From Pontibacter anaerobius (lineage in GTDB: Bacteria > Bacteroidota > Bacteroidia > Cytophagales > Hymenobacteraceae): a stretch of DNA of 64,000 nt. The DNA lies in contig NZ_JAPFQO010000015.1 of the NCBI RefSeq assembly GCF_026241195.1, positions 40,006 through 104,005 of the forward strand, given 5' to 3'. Shown piece after piece: positions 43,584 through 53,683 of this stretch; position 1 is the stretch's first letter; every line of letters begins with the position of its first letter. The notes beneath the pieces were generated by a model. It ran no database searches and was not told the DNA's origin. It saw nothing but the letters and a program-made list of their open reading frames with translations. A program made the position numbers and the translations under genes.

Positions 43584-45680
43584 TTATTTAACCAGGCTTA
43601 CCTGGAATTCGGTTTCTCCTTTCACTGGCACACCTTCGGCGGTTTGGCCCTGCACTTTTATGACAAATGTGCCCGTCTCATCAGAGGTCAGGAAGGAGAA
43701 GGAGGCTGTGCCATCGGCGTTGAGCTGTAGCTGCGGCTCCCAATAAACTAGCTGCCTGAAATCAGGAGCGGATTTTATACTTTCTGTCTCTGAAAAAGAC
43801 GCAGGTACAAATTCTTTAGGACGGTTGTACTGCCCAAACAGTACGGGATAGCCTTTTTCTTTTAGTCTTTCCCTAGCCTCGCCGCTTTTCGTATAGACGG
43901 CAAACATGCCGTTTTCTGCCACAAAGCCCAGGTTGCCGGCATACAGGCTTTCCTCCATCCAGGCCAGTTCAAAGGAGGCAATGTCATTCAGGTCGAGGGC
44001 CAGGATTTCCTCCATGCTTTTCACCACCACGCCATCTATAAGGTAAATGGGCTCCCCTTTCATCATCCTTTTGACCCCAGGCCTCACGTAAAGCAGCCGC
44101 ACCACATAGCGATCCTTCTTTTTGCTGAGTCTCAGGTTGGTGGTTGCCTCCCGTATAGCTTCCTCTACACTGTTAAAAGTCACGTATTCGTCCAGCCTGT
44201 AAACCCTGTCTGCGGGAAGCGTTGCAACCGGCGCGGTGGCATGAGGCTCTGTCAGCCCATAGGCCTCGTTCACTCTTTCTCTGTTCTGATGCTGCAGCGC
44301 ATAGTTTACCACACTCTCGGGGAGTGCCTGTACAAAGGCTGTATCAATTGCAGTGCTGAAGTCGGTGCCCTCATACGGTTCGTCAATGCCCTCTTTTACA
44401 AATGCATCCACCAGGGATTCATGACTGTAAACCATATCCGTTTTACCAGACACTAACCTTTCCCAGAGCTCATGGTCCGGAACAGACACAAACGCCTGTC
44501 CGTCTTCTGCACCGCCCCAGGCAGCAGAATGTGTCGCCAGCGGCATCGCAAAGCCGGGTTTTATACTTGTAACAGCCACTGCCAAGTCTGCTTCAGCAGG
44601 TTTTCCTGGTCCGTTAGCCGCCTGGATGGCCACAGTTACCAACTGCCTTGGGCTATATTGCTGCCTGTCAGGAGTTATACTTAGCGTAGCTGCACCCTGA
44701 TGCCTCAGTACCTTTTGCTCTGCCTCGACTAAACCTCCCGGGTTGAGCAGTAGCAGCCTCACCGCCTCCCCTGCTTTGGCCTGCCAAGGCACCACCACGA
44801 CTTCACTGGAGTTACCCTGCTTTGAAAAGTATACTTTACCACCAGCCTCTGCCACCAAAGTATAACGCCAGGAGGAGGGATTAGTGACCCTTACCAGCAG
44901 TTCATCTTCCGCTTGCCTCTCCACCGCCAGCGCTAAACCGTTTTGTTTGCTTTCAGGAAAATTTACTTGTTTTGGTGAGTAGCCCTGTGCCTGTACCTGC
45001 ACCTGGTATTGCTCCTGCCCCTCCGGTTTAAATCTCAGCAAAGCCAGCCCGGTATCATCTGTCCTGAAAGAGGCCACTGTATCGCCTTCTGAGCTTGTTA
45101 TACTTCCGCTGGCCACCTGCCCAACACCTGCCATGTTTGTAACGGCAACCGTCATTTTAGAATCGACACCGGCCACCAGACTGCCTCCCTCCGGGAAGAA
45201 TTGCACATGCATCGGCTTATTTTCCTGGCTTGTTAGCTCACCCCGCAATCCCTGCACTTCGCGCGCATTCACGATTAAAAGCTGCTCGCGATACTGTTGG
45301 CCTTTGCTGTAGTTCCGAATCCAATTAGTGGTGGCAAGCAACGTATAAGCACCTGAAGGAAGGTTTTCCGGAAGCAATATATCGCCGGAAGCCACGCCTG
45401 CCGTCAGCATGAGCCGCTGCCTAAGTATAAGCTTCTCCTGCTTATCCAGCAGCTCTACATACAAAGCCCTGCTGGGGGGTGTTGATGAGCTTTTATTCAG
45501 GAAGGCTTTAAACCAAAGGCGCTCGCCTGCGGCATAGTATGGCTGGCTGTGCACCACCCTTACCTGCTCGTCAGCCAAAAGCACTTGCACTTGCTGCACC
45601 CCGGATGCCTGCTGCGCCTTGGCCGTCAGACTTAGTAGGGGCAGCAGTAAAAGTATAAGCTGTTTTAGTGTAGCTCGCAT
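43584..45680 (-). CDS. MG2/TonB-plug-like surface protein of TonB receptor cluster
   Basis: The Met at 45680 gives a signal peptide (MRATLKQLILLLLPLLSLTAKAQ); an upstream in-frame Met at 45725 would place 15 extra residues before it. The exported protein has macroglobulin MG2-like beta domains (YYAAGERLWFKAFLNKSS, YVELLDKQEKLILRQRL, MHVQFFPEGGSLVAG), then a plug-like segment (GEPIYLIDGVVVKSMEEIL, YAGNLGFVAENGMFAVYT) and a final beta domain. Such proteins accompany TonB receptors in Bacteroidota. It is last in the three-gene cluster with DUF4249 and a TonB receptor. Function unknown. Confidence 0.78.
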   Translation of the reverse strand: MRATLKQLILLLLPLLSLTAKAQQASGVQQVQVLLADEQVRVVHSQPYYAAGERLWFKAFLNKSSSTPPSRALYVELLDKQEKLILRQRLMLTAGVASGDILLPENLPSGAYTLLATTNWIRNYSKGQQYREQLLIVNAREVQGLRGELTSQENKPMHVQFFPEGGSLVAGVDSKMTVAVTNMAGVGQVASGSITSSEGDTVASFRTDDTGLALLRFKPEGQEQYQVQVQAQGYSPKQVNFPESKQNGLALAVERQAEDELLVRVTNPSSWRYTLVAEAGGKVYFSKQGNSSEVVVVPWQAKAGEAVRLLLLNPGGLVEAEQKVLRHQGAATLSITPDRQQYSPRQLVTVAIQAANGPGKPAEADLAVAVTSIKPGFAMPLATHSAAWGGAEDGQAFVSVPDHELWERLVSGKTDMVYSHESLVDAFVKEGIDEPYEGTDFSTAIDTAFVQALPESVVNYALQHQNRERVNEAYGLTEPHATAPVATLPADRVYRLDEYVTFNSVEEAIREATTNLRLSKKKDRYVVRLLYVRPGVKRMMKGEPIYLIDGVVVKSMEEILALDLNDIASFELAWMEESLYAGNLGFVAENGMFAVYTKSGEARERLKEKGYPVLFGQYNRPKEFVPASFSETESIKSAPDFRQLVYWEPQLQLNADGTASFSFLTSDETGTFVIKVQGQTAEGVPVKGETEFQVSLVK

Positions 45681-45724
45681 TGTTTGTTTAAGAGTCAGGA
45701 TGAAGGATTGGGTGAAGGAAGCCA

Positions 45725-46807
45725 TTAGAATCCTTTCGGCCGTTGGTCTGTTACGTTAGGGTACAAGCCCAGATAGCGACAATCGCCCTTCGGAACAGTG
45801 TATGTCAGGCCCGGAAAGGGTGCATAGAGGTAACGCGGGATCACGATGTAACGCTCTGTCAGGGATGAGGCCCCGAAATAGCCTATCACCTGCTCCTCCG
45901 GATTAGTTGTACTGAACAGATTTCCCCTAATCTGGGCCGGAGGCGGATCGAAGATGCTGCCCACACTGGACTGCTGCTCATTAAAGAGGCGCCAGAACTC
46001 GTAAGCCTCTGCCGTAAGCGAATACTGCCGGACCTTTACGCGGTACTTAGTAGGGATATCAGCCGGAACCACAACTATGGCATGCTCAAAGAGCCTTCCG
46101 TTCACCAGGCGGTCATCGGCGGTGGCAATCTTCGTGTTGATACTGCCTTTGTTAGACCAGCATAAGCCCGGAAGTGGCTTTTTTGTATAATAATCTATGC
46201 GATCCTCGGTGTCTGAAAAGTACTCGAACACGCCCTCCGTGTCCCAGCGGTAGAAGTTACCACGCTCCTCCAGGTCCCGTGTCTGCACTTTCACATCAAA
46301 GCCCACGGTTCTTTTCTCCACAAGGGCGCCTGCCGCATTCTCCACCACGTTGATGAACTCTCTGAACTCATACTTAATGTCTTGGATAGGTGGCACCGGC
46401 ACCAGCAACTCCGGCCTAGATTCATACTCCCGCCCGTCTGGCAGCCGGATGTATAAAGTATAGCTCTCCCCAATTTGGGCCTTGAACTCACTCTCAGGCA
46501 AAGTATAAACACCGTATTCGCCTTCGGTTAGCAACATATTATTGTTCCGGGCATCCTTGACCATCACCTCTGCCCCGTAAACCGGCTGCGTCAGCACAGT
46601 CTTGTCGTCTCCGTTAAAGGGCGCAGTCCAGGAGAGCGCTACCTTGTTCAGGTCTGGCCTGTTCTGGTCTGTGATCATGCCGTCCACCACAAGCGATTTT
46701 CTTTCGGAACCTGTCTCAAGTTCAAAAGGCTCTACGCATGCTGGCAGGGCTAGCACCGTTAGCACCAGCGCCCAAAGCCAGTTCTTCCGTTTCATTCTCT
46801 CCCGCAT
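45725..46807 (-). CDS. DUF4249 lipoprotein of TonB receptor cluster
   Basis: The 360-residue lipoprotein has a lipobox ALPAC (Cys24). The opening LVVDGMITDQNRPDLNKVALSW and the following GAEVMVKDARNN-type beta sandwich match DUF4249. These lipoproteins are almost always encoded beside a TonB receptor and are thought to sit at the outer membrane as its surface partner, in the way SusD-like proteins do. Its start shares base 46807 with the receptor's stop, so translation is coupled. Confidence 0.93.
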   Translation of the reverse strand: MRERMKRKNWLWALVLTVLALPACVEPFELETGSERKSLVVDGMITDQNRPDLNKVALSWTAPFNGDDKTVLTQPVYGAEVMVKDARNNNMLLTEGEYGVYTLPESEFKAQIGESYTLYIRLPDGREYESRPELLVPVPPIQDIKYEFREFINVVENAAGALVEKRTVGFDVKVQTRDLEERGNFYRWDTEGVFEYFSDTEDRIDYYTKKPLPGLCWSNKGSINTKIATADDRLVNGRLFEHAIVVVPADIPTKYRVKVRQYSLTAEAYEFWRLFNEQQSSVGSIFDPPPAQIRGNLFSTTNPEEQVIGYFGASSLTERYIVIPRYLYAPFPGLTYTVPKGDCRYLGLYPNVTDQRPKGF

Positions 46808-49503
46808 TATCTTGTTATCTTAAAGTTGTAAGTGATGGCCGGCACAGCTGACCCGATTACAGAAAGCCTGTACGCCTGCGGTATGGTGCCGCCATAGATT
46901 GGCTTAAAGAACACGGAGTATGGGTTTTTGCGCCCATAGAGGTTGTACACAGAGAATGTCCAACTGCTTATCTTGTTCACGTTGCGCTTGTTGGTGCCAT
47001 CAATGGTGAGGGCTACATCCAGGCGGTGATAGTCCGGGATGCGGTGCTGGTTGCGCTCGCTGTAGTTTACCATCAGCAGCCCACCGATTTTGGAGACGGA
47101 CTCCGGATAGGTAATGGGCCTGCCCGTGCTGTAGGTAAAGTTAGCGGAGAGGCTTATCAGTCGGCTCAGCTGCTGGTTCAGCACCATGGTAAAGTCGTGG
47201 GGTTTATCGTAATTGGATGGGAAGAAACTGCCTTTGTTGATCTTTTCCTCCTCCGTTGGCCCGTTAACCTGCCGTAACGACCGTGAGAAAGTATAGCTGG
47301 CCCAGCCTGTAAGCTTCTTCCCTTTCCTGCGAACCATCAGCTCCAGGCCATAGGCCTTCCCGTCGCCCGGCAACAGATCTGCGTCCAGCGTGTTGTTCAG
47401 CAGCAGGCGCGCCCCGTCCTTGTACTCCACCAGGTTGTGCATTTTCTTGTAGTAGCCCTCCGCCGATAGCTCTATGCTGTTTTCCTCCAGGTTCTGGAAA
47501 AGGCCCAGCGCCACCTGGTCGCCAACCTGCGGCTTCAGGTAGGGGTTGCTGGCTTTCCAGATATCCACTGGGGAGGCCGCCGCTGTGTTGGAGATCAGGT
47601 GGATGTACTGCACCATGCGGTTATACCCCAGCTTGACGGAGCTGTTCTCGCCCAGCGCCACACGCAGGGCAGCCCTGGGCTCCAGGTAGTTGTATCGCTT
47701 AATCAGCTCTCCGTCAGCAAACTGCAGCGTATCGATGATGCTGGAGGCACGCCTCGGCACCTCCGGGTTGTACACATATACATCACCAGGCCCCAGGTTA
47801 AAGTAGGAGGAGTAGCGCAACCCGTAGGAAACCGATATGCCCGGACTTATCGTGTACTCATGGTCCAGGTACACAGCTGTTTCCAGGGATTTTTCCGAGG
47901 GCATGCTGATGTGCGCCAGGCTGGACTGCTCTGACCCAGGTTTAAGCACTCCAGGATTAAGATTGTACGAGGTAACCGCGAACCCCAAGCCTAATTTATG
48001 CTGAGCAGAAGGCTCGTAGCCCAGGTCGGCCTGCAGAAGCTTGTACCTGATGTTAGAATCCAGGGAGTAGTTGTAGGGGGCCGTTTCAGCGCTTACGCCA
48101 TACTTGTAGTCTCCGGCCACAGCCGTAACTGTTGAGAGCAGCTTGTTATTGAAAGTATGGTTCCACTTTACCGTGCCGGTGGCCGTACCCCAGGCATAAG
48201 TGGTGTCGGCCCCAAATCTGAAACTGTCGCGGCTCAGGTAGCCGGATACCGTAAGCTGGTCTTTCTCGCTGAGCACATAGCTCAGCTTCGCATTGAAATC
48301 GTAGAAGTATGCATCGCTTTCCCGCACCGATTTATCCGGCACATACCTTAGCAACAGTTTCGGGTATGCCCCTCTGCCTCCCAATACAAACGAGGCTTTG
48401 TCCTTCACGATAGGGCCCTCCACCATCAGCCTGCTGGACAACAGCCCGATGCCACCACTAACAACAGGAGCTTGCTTGTTGCCATCCTTCATTTTCACGT
48501 CCAGCACCGATGATACGCGCCCGCCATACCTCGAAGAGATACCGCCGCGGTAGAGTGTCACGTCTTTCACCATGTCAGGATTGAAGACAGAGAAAAAACC
48601 GAACAGGTGCGAAGAATTGAACAGAGGCGCATCGTCCTGCAGGATCAGGTTTTGGTCTATGCTGCCGCCGCGCACGTTGAAGCCGGTAGCCCCCTCGCCT
48701 ACTGTCGTTACGCCCGGCATGGCCAGCACGCTCCGCACCACATCCACTTCACCCAGGAAAGCCGGCACCGTTTTCACATCTCTTATGCTGAGTCGGGCAA
48801 CCCCCATGTCCAGGCTCTTCACGTTCTGGTCGGGCGCCACAGCCGATACTTCTACCTCGCGCAGCTCTTTTGTCACTTCAAAGAGCTCTACATCCACGAT
48901 CCTGCTCTGCTGCAGTTTCAGTTTGCGCCTGTCGGTTACCATGCCCACGGTTCTCACCTCTAAAGTATAGTTTCCAGCCGGAACGGAGAAAGTGTAGTAC
49001 CCTTTTGCATCTGTAACAGTGCCTTTTTTCAACTCTTCTATCAGCACTGTAGCACCTATCCCCGGCTCCTTGGTTTTGGCCTCGCGCACGTGGCCGCTCA
49101 GGGTTACCATCCTGGCTGTTGATTTCGAAGCAGCAGACTCCGCTAAGGCAACATTGCCTGCTGAGTCGTCGTCGTCTGCATCAGAGCTTAGCCTTGGCAC
49201 CAGCACCACTGTCTGCCGGTCGTAAAAGATAGGGAACAGCTGTGCGGGGGCCAGGATCTTGCAGAGTGCTGAAGGCAGCGGGGCGTCCTGGAAGGACTGT
49301 GATACCGCTACGTTATCCAGCCACTCTTCCTGGTAAAATATTCTTAGCCCGTGCCGCTCCTGCAAACCTGACAGAACAGTCCGCAGCGGCACCTTGTTAT
49401 AGGTAGCGGTAACGAGCTTGTCTGGATTCTGCTGTGCCTGCGCACCGGCTGCAGCCATAAGCAGCCCTACAACAAGTATGGCAAAGAGACAAAATCGGTT
49501 CAT
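46807..49503 (-). CDS. TonB-dependent receptor with STN domain (DUF4249 partner)
   Basis: The ATG at 49503 gives a proper signal peptide (MNRFCLFAILVVGLLMAAAG...) and is preferred over an upstream in-frame Met at 49575. Domains in order: STN (about 30-110), carboxypeptidase-regulatory-like (about 130-215, VTLSGHVREAKTKEPGIGAT), plug (about 235-350, FNVRGGSIDQNLILQDDAP) and barrel to a C-terminal ITYNFKITR. STN domains usually interact with an anti-sigma factor, but no sigma/anti-sigma pair is near. Its substrate is unknown. Confidence 0.93.
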   Translation of the reverse strand: MNRFCLFAILVVGLLMAAAGAQAQQNPDKLVTATYNKVPLRTVLSGLQERHGLRIFYQEEWLDNVAVSQSFQDAPLPSALCKILAPAQLFPIFYDRQTVVLVPRLSSDADDDDSAGNVALAESAASKSTARMVTLSGHVREAKTKEPGIGATVLIEELKKGTVTDAKGYYTFSVPAGNYTLEVRTVGMVTDRRKLKLQQSRIVDVELFEVTKELREVEVSAVAPDQNVKSLDMGVARLSIRDVKTVPAFLGEVDVVRSVLAMPGVTTVGEGATGFNVRGGSIDQNLILQDDAPLFNSSHLFGFFSVFNPDMVKDVTLYRGGISSRYGGRVSSVLDVKMKDGNKQAPVVSGGIGLLSSRLMVEGPIVKDKASFVLGGRGAYPKLLLRYVPDKSVRESDAYFYDFNAKLSYVLSEKDQLTVSGYLSRDSFRFGADTTYAWGTATGTVKWNHTFNNKLLSTVTAVAGDYKYGVSAETAPYNYSLDSNIRYKLLQADLGYEPSAQHKLGLGFAVTSYNLNPGVLKPGSEQSSLAHISMPSEKSLETAVYLDHEYTISPGISVSYGLRYSSYFNLGPGDVYVYNPEVPRRASSIIDTLQFADGELIKRYNYLEPRAALRVALGENSSVKLGYNRMVQYIHLISNTAAASPVDIWKASNPYLKPQVGDQVALGLFQNLEENSIELSAEGYYKKMHNLVEYKDGARLLLNNTLDADLLPGDGKAYGLELMVRRKGKKLTGWASYTFSRSLRQVNGPTEEEKINKGSFFPSNYDKPHDFTMVLNQQLSRLISLSANFTYSTGRPITYPESVSKIGGLLMVNYSERNQHRIPDYHRLDVALTIDGTNKRNVNKISSWTFSVYNLYGRKNPYSVFFKPIYGGTIPQAYRLSVIGSAVPAITYNFKITR

Positions 49504-49800
49504 CAGGTTATTGGTAGTAGTTGGTTTGATGCGGAGACACTGTGCTAGCACCCTGTTTTGAACGCCTTTATGCACAAAGCAATATATACAGATATTATCT
49601 CATCTCAATCAGGCGTATATCCTTAAATGAATATTTTTTTCATCGATTCTACCATATAAAAGGAAGGACTGCCGTTACAGCATTTCCTCACCAGCAGCGC
49701 CACCAGCCACTTTGTACTTTTACCGCCCCGGCTACCTTGCCCCAGGCCATAAATACCCTTGTCTATTATCCCCATCAGTATGGCATTCGTATAAACTAAT

Positions 49801-50196
49801 ATGCTGAGCCCGGATACAGAGAAGATAAAGAAGCTGAAAAAAAAGCTGAAGGTGCAGGAGAAGAAGAACACCGAGATACGCGCCCAGATGGCCATGCAGC
49901 GCACCATCTTCGCCAACGAGCGCACCCTGATGGCCTACCTGCGCACGGCTATGACAGTGTCTGTGGGAGGTTTCTTTGCAATCAAACTCTCGGATGACCT
50001 TTACCTGGAGGTTATCGGCTCCATACTTATACCTGTTGGTGTTATTCTGGCCATCTACAGCTTTCTAAGGTACAGGTACAAGCAAAAAATCATTGAAGGG
50101 CACCATCAGGATTACTGCCCTACCAGCCACGAGCACGAGCGGGCACATGCCAGTTCAGAAAAGTACAAAGACGACGGCGTAGATGGCCTGGTCTAG
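49801..50196 (+). CDS. DUF202 membrane protein, copy 1
   Basis: The 131-residue protein has a charged coiled N-terminus (DTEKIKKLKKKLKVQEKK) and the DUF202 core MAMQRTIFANERTLMAYLRTA followed by two hydrophobic helices (about 55-75 and 80-100). It is a small inner-membrane protein of unknown function. It is followed 55 bp later by a paralogue. An 84 bp segment (49863-49946) is almost identical to 50313-50396. Confidence 0.88.
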   Translation: MLSPDTEKIKKLKKKLKVQEKKNTEIRAQMAMQRTIFANERTLMAYLRTAMTVSVGGFFAIKLSDDLYLEVIGSILIPVGVILAIYSFLRYRYKQKIIEGHHQDYCPTSHEHERAHASSEKYKDDGVDGLV

Positions 50197-50251
50197 GCAT
50201 TGCCCATACCCTGTCGTGCATCCTCCGTATATTCCTGCAAAAAACACCACT

Positions 50252-50635
50252 ATGTCGGCCTCAGAACAGGAAGAGATAAGAAAACTGAAAAAGCAGCTGA
50301 AGAAGCAGGAGAGGAAGAACACCGAGATACGCGCCCAGATGGCCATGCAGCGCACCATCTTCGCCAACGAGCGCACCCTGATGGCTTACCTGCGCACAGC
50401 GATTGCTATTATAGGTGGCGGTTTTGCAGCGGTTAAACTCTCGCAGCACTTGTATATGGAGGTTATCGGCATTATTATGATGCCTGTGGGAGTCGCCCTG
50501 ACCATTTACAGTTTTTACAGGTACTTCCAGAAGCAAAAGGTTATCAAGGCCCAACGTGAGGGTTACGCCCATACCAGCCATCTGCACGACGAGCTGCACG
50601 AAAAACAGGCCTCCAGCTACGGCAACACAGACTAA
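50252..50635 (+). CDS. DUF202 membrane protein, copy 2
   Basis: The start at 50252 (MSASEQEEIRKLKKQLKKQE) aligns with copy 1; an upstream in-frame ATG at 50183 lies within the end of copy 1 and is unlikely. The DUF202 core MAMQRTIFANERTLMAYLRTA is the same as in copy 1, and two membrane helices follow. Outside the core the copies have diverged. Confidence 0.88.
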   Translation: MSASEQEEIRKLKKQLKKQERKNTEIRAQMAMQRTIFANERTLMAYLRTAIAIIGGGFAAVKLSQHLYMEVIGIIMMPVGVALTIYSFYRYFQKQKVIKAQREGYAHTSHLHDELHEKQASSYGNTD

Positions 50636-50723
50636 AGTATAGCCACCATACGCTAAACCATTTACCCCGTATTTCTGTTAAGATAGGTTGGCGCGCCGCA
50701 ACGGCAAAGCGCTGATATTTTTG

Positions 50724-50731
50724 TACCTTTG
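50724..50731 (+). promoter_or_regulatory. -7 box of uvrA
   Basis: TACCTTTG fits TAnnTTTG, 24 bp before the uvrA ATG. No LexA-like operator is evident in the leader. Confidence 0.55.
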
Positions 50732-50755
50732 CTATTTAAAATCAAGCATTCCTGA

Positions 50756-53665
50756 ATGGCTTTTAACCAAGCGCAAGAAACCACGACCGGCACCGCTGCC
50801 ACTGCCTTCTCCCAGAACGGGGAAGCCCAGCAGATTGAAGTATACGGTGCCCGCGAACATAACCTGAAGAACATCTCTATTAAGCTGCCGCGCTACAAGC
50901 TGGTGGTGTTTACCGGCATCAGCGGCTCGGGCAAATCCTCACTGGCTTTTGATACGATCTATGCCGAGGGGCAGCGCCGCTACATGGAAACTTTCTCGGC
51001 TTACGCCCGCTCATTTATGGGCGGCCTGGAACGCCCTGATGTGGACAAGATCGAAGGCCTCTCGCCGGTTATCTCCATTGAGCAGAAGACCACCAGCCGC
51101 AACCCTCGCTCCACGGTAGGCACTATCACCGAGATCTACGACTTTATGCGCCTGCTCTGGGCGCGTACCGCAGAGGCTTACAGCTATGTAACAGGCGAGA
51201 AAATGGTGCGCCAGAGCGACGACCAAATCGTGAGCCACATCCTGGAGCACTTCGACGGCAAGCGCATTGTGGTGCTGGCGCCGGTGGTGAAGGGACGTAA
51301 AGGCCACTACCGCGAGCTGTTTCAGCAGATCCGGAAGATGGGTTTTATACGCGCCCGCGTTGACGGAGAGTTGGTGGAGATTGAGCCGAAGATGCAGGTG
51401 GACAGGTATAAGATCCACGACATCGAGATCGTGATCGACAAGATCGTGGTGAAGGAGGAAGACAGGTACCGCTTGTCCAGCTCTATCCAGAATGCGCTGA
51501 CGCACGGCAAAGGCACCGTGCTCATACTTGATGCGGACGCCGATAAAACGCACTTCTTCTCGCGCCACCTCATGGACCCGGCCACCGGCATTGCCTACGA
51601 CGACCCGGCTCCAAACTCTTTCTCCTTTAACTCACCTTACGGTGCCTGCCCGGTGTGTAACGGCCTGGGAGAGGTGCAGGAAATCACAGAGGAATCGGTG
51701 ATACCGGATAAAGACCTGAGCATACGCCGCGGCGGCATTGCCCCGCTGGGCGAGTACCGTGACATCTGGATCTTTAAGCAGATCGAGGCGCTGTTCAAGC
51801 ACTTCAAAGTATCGGTGGCTACGCCGATAAAAGACCTGCCCGAGGAAGTACTGCAGGTGCTGCTCTACGGCCTGGAGGAAGACCTGGAGGTGAAGACCAA
51901 AAAGGGCAATTACATCGTGGAGTTTGAAGGCATCATCAACTTCCTCAAAAACCAGATGGAGTCTGACTCTGACAATATCCGCAGCTGGGTAGAGGACTTT
52001 ACCCAGACCAACACCTGCCCGGAGTGCAACGGCTACCGTCTCAAAAAGGAGTCGCTGCATTTCAAGATTGACAACAAAAACATCGGAGAACTCTCCGTTC
52101 TGGACATAAACAAGCTAGCTGCCTGGTTTGAGGGGCTCGAGGAACGCCTGAGCGAGCGCCAGAACGTGATTGCCCGGGAACTACTCAAGGAGATCCGCAA
52201 ACGCATCGGCTTTCTGCTGGATGTGGGCCTGGACTACCTGAGCCTGCACCGCCCGGTGCGCACGCTGTCCGGTGGCGAGAGCCAGCGCATCCGTTTGGCC
52301 ACGCAGATCGGCACGCAGCTGGTGGGGGTTTTATACATCATGGATGAGCCAAGTATAGGCCTGCACCAGCGCGACAACGAAAGACTCATCAACGCCCTGA
52401 AAGACCTCCGCGACCTGGGCAACTCCATCATTGTGGTAGAGCACGATAAGGATATGATCATGCAGGCAGACTACGTGGTGGATATTGGCCCTGGGGCAGG
52501 TATACACGGCGGGCAGGTGGTGACAGCCGGCACGCCGGAAGAGATGATGAAGGCCGGCACCACCACTGCCAACTTCCTGAGCAACCGCCGCGGCATTCCC
52601 GTGCCGCGTGTAAAGCGCCCGGGCACCGGAGAAGTGCTAAGGCTGATCGGGGCAACTGGCCATAACCTGAAAAACGTGGCGCTGGAGCTGCCGCTGGGCA
52701 AAATGATCTGTGTAACCGGCGTGTCGGGCAGCGGAAAATCCTCCCTGATCCACGATACGCTGTACCCTATACTTAACACGCACTTTTTCAGGGCCAAACG
52801 CGAGCCGCTGCCTTACAAAAGTATAGAAGGGCTGGATAAAATAGACAAGGTGATCGAGGTGGACCAGTCGCCGATTGGCCGCACGCCACGCTCTAACCCA
52901 GCCACCTATACCGGCGTGTTTACCGATATTCGCAGTTTGTTTGCGCAGCTGCCGGAGGCGAAAATCAGGGGTTACTCGCCGGGCCGTTTCTCGTTTAACG
53001 TGAAGGGCGGACGCTGCGAGGCCTGTGAGGGTGCGGGCATGCGTACCATCGAGATGAACTTTCTGCCGGATGTGTACGTGCCCTGCGAAGTATGTAAGGG
53101 CAAACGCTATAACCGGGAAACGCTGGAGGTGCGCTTTAAAGGCAAAAGTATAACTGATGTGCTGGACATGACCGTGGAGCAGGCCGTAGAGTTCTTCGAG
53201 AGCCAACCACGCATCCTGCGCAAGATCCAGACCCTGAACGAGGTGGGCCTGGGCTACATCACGCTTGGCCAGCAGGCCACTACCCTATCCGGCGGTGAGG
53301 CGCAGCGCGTGAAGCTGGCAACCGAGCTATCGAAAAAAGATACCGGCCAAACACTTTACATTCTGGATGAGCCTACCACCGGCCTGCACTTCCAGGACAT
53401 CGAGCACCTGACCGAGGTACTGCACAAGCTCACAGACAAGGGCAACTCGGTTCTCATCATCGAGCACAACCTGGATCTGATAAAAGTGGCCGACTGGATC
53501 ATCGATATTGGCCCGGAAGGTGGCGAGGGTGGCGGTACGATTGTGGCGTCCGGAACACCGGAAGAGGTGGCCGCGGCAGGCAAAGGCTATACTTCGCGCT
53601 TCCTGAAGGAGGAGCTGCAAACCAGCCATTACCATGAGAATAGTGAGGAGGCTCCGAAAAGCTAA
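50756..53665 (+). CDS. uvrA: excinuclease ABC subunit A
   Basis: The 969-residue protein recognises damaged DNA in nucleotide excision repair. It has Walker A GISGSGKSS (Lys60) and, in the second half, GVSGSGKSS. Zinc-finger pairs are CPVCNGLG / CPECNGYR in the first half and CEACEGAG / CEVCKGKR in the second. ABC signatures LSGGESQRIRLATQIG and LSGGEAQRVKLATEL are intact. The length is normal for UvrA. Bacteroidota often encode a second shorter UvrA, but this one has every canonical element. Its downstream terminator overlaps the DUF4142 stop. Confidence 0.97.
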   Translation: MAFNQAQETTTGTAATAFSQNGEAQQIEVYGAREHNLKNISIKLPRYKLVVFTGISGSGKSSLAFDTIYAEGQRRYMETFSAYARSFMGGLERPDVDKIEGLSPVISIEQKTTSRNPRSTVGTITEIYDFMRLLWARTAEAYSYVTGEKMVRQSDDQIVSHILEHFDGKRIVVLAPVVKGRKGHYRELFQQIRKMGFIRARVDGELVEIEPKMQVDRYKIHDIEIVIDKIVVKEEDRYRLSSSIQNALTHGKGTVLILDADADKTHFFSRHLMDPATGIAYDDPAPNSFSFNSPYGACPVCNGLGEVQEITEESVIPDKDLSIRRGGIAPLGEYRDIWIFKQIEALFKHFKVSVATPIKDLPEEVLQVLLYGLEEDLEVKTKKGNYIVEFEGIINFLKNQMESDSDNIRSWVEDFTQTNTCPECNGYRLKKESLHFKIDNKNIGELSVLDINKLAAWFEGLEERLSERQNVIARELLKEIRKRIGFLLDVGLDYLSLHRPVRTLSGGESQRIRLATQIGTQLVGVLYIMDEPSIGLHQRDNERLINALKDLRDLGNSIIVVEHDKDMIMQADYVVDIGPGAGIHGGQVVTAGTPEEMMKAGTTTANFLSNRRGIPVPRVKRPGTGEVLRLIGATGHNLKNVALELPLGKMICVTGVSGSGKSSLIHDTLYPILNTHFFRAKREPLPYKSIEGLDKIDKVIEVDQSPIGRTPRSNPATYTGVFTDIRSLFAQLPEAKIRGYSPGRFSFNVKGGRCEACEGAGMRTIEMNFLPDVYVPCEVCKGKRYNRETLEVRFKGKSITDVLDMTVEQAVEFFESQPRILRKIQTLNEVGLGYITLGQQATTLSGGEAQRVKLATELSKKDTGQTLYILDEPTTGLHFQDIEHLTEVLHKLTDKGNSVLIIEHNLDLIKVADWIIDIGPEGGEGGGTIVASGTPEEVAAAGKGYTSRFLKEELQTSHYHENSEEAPKS

Positions 53666-53683
53666 GCACTATACTTCCAGATA

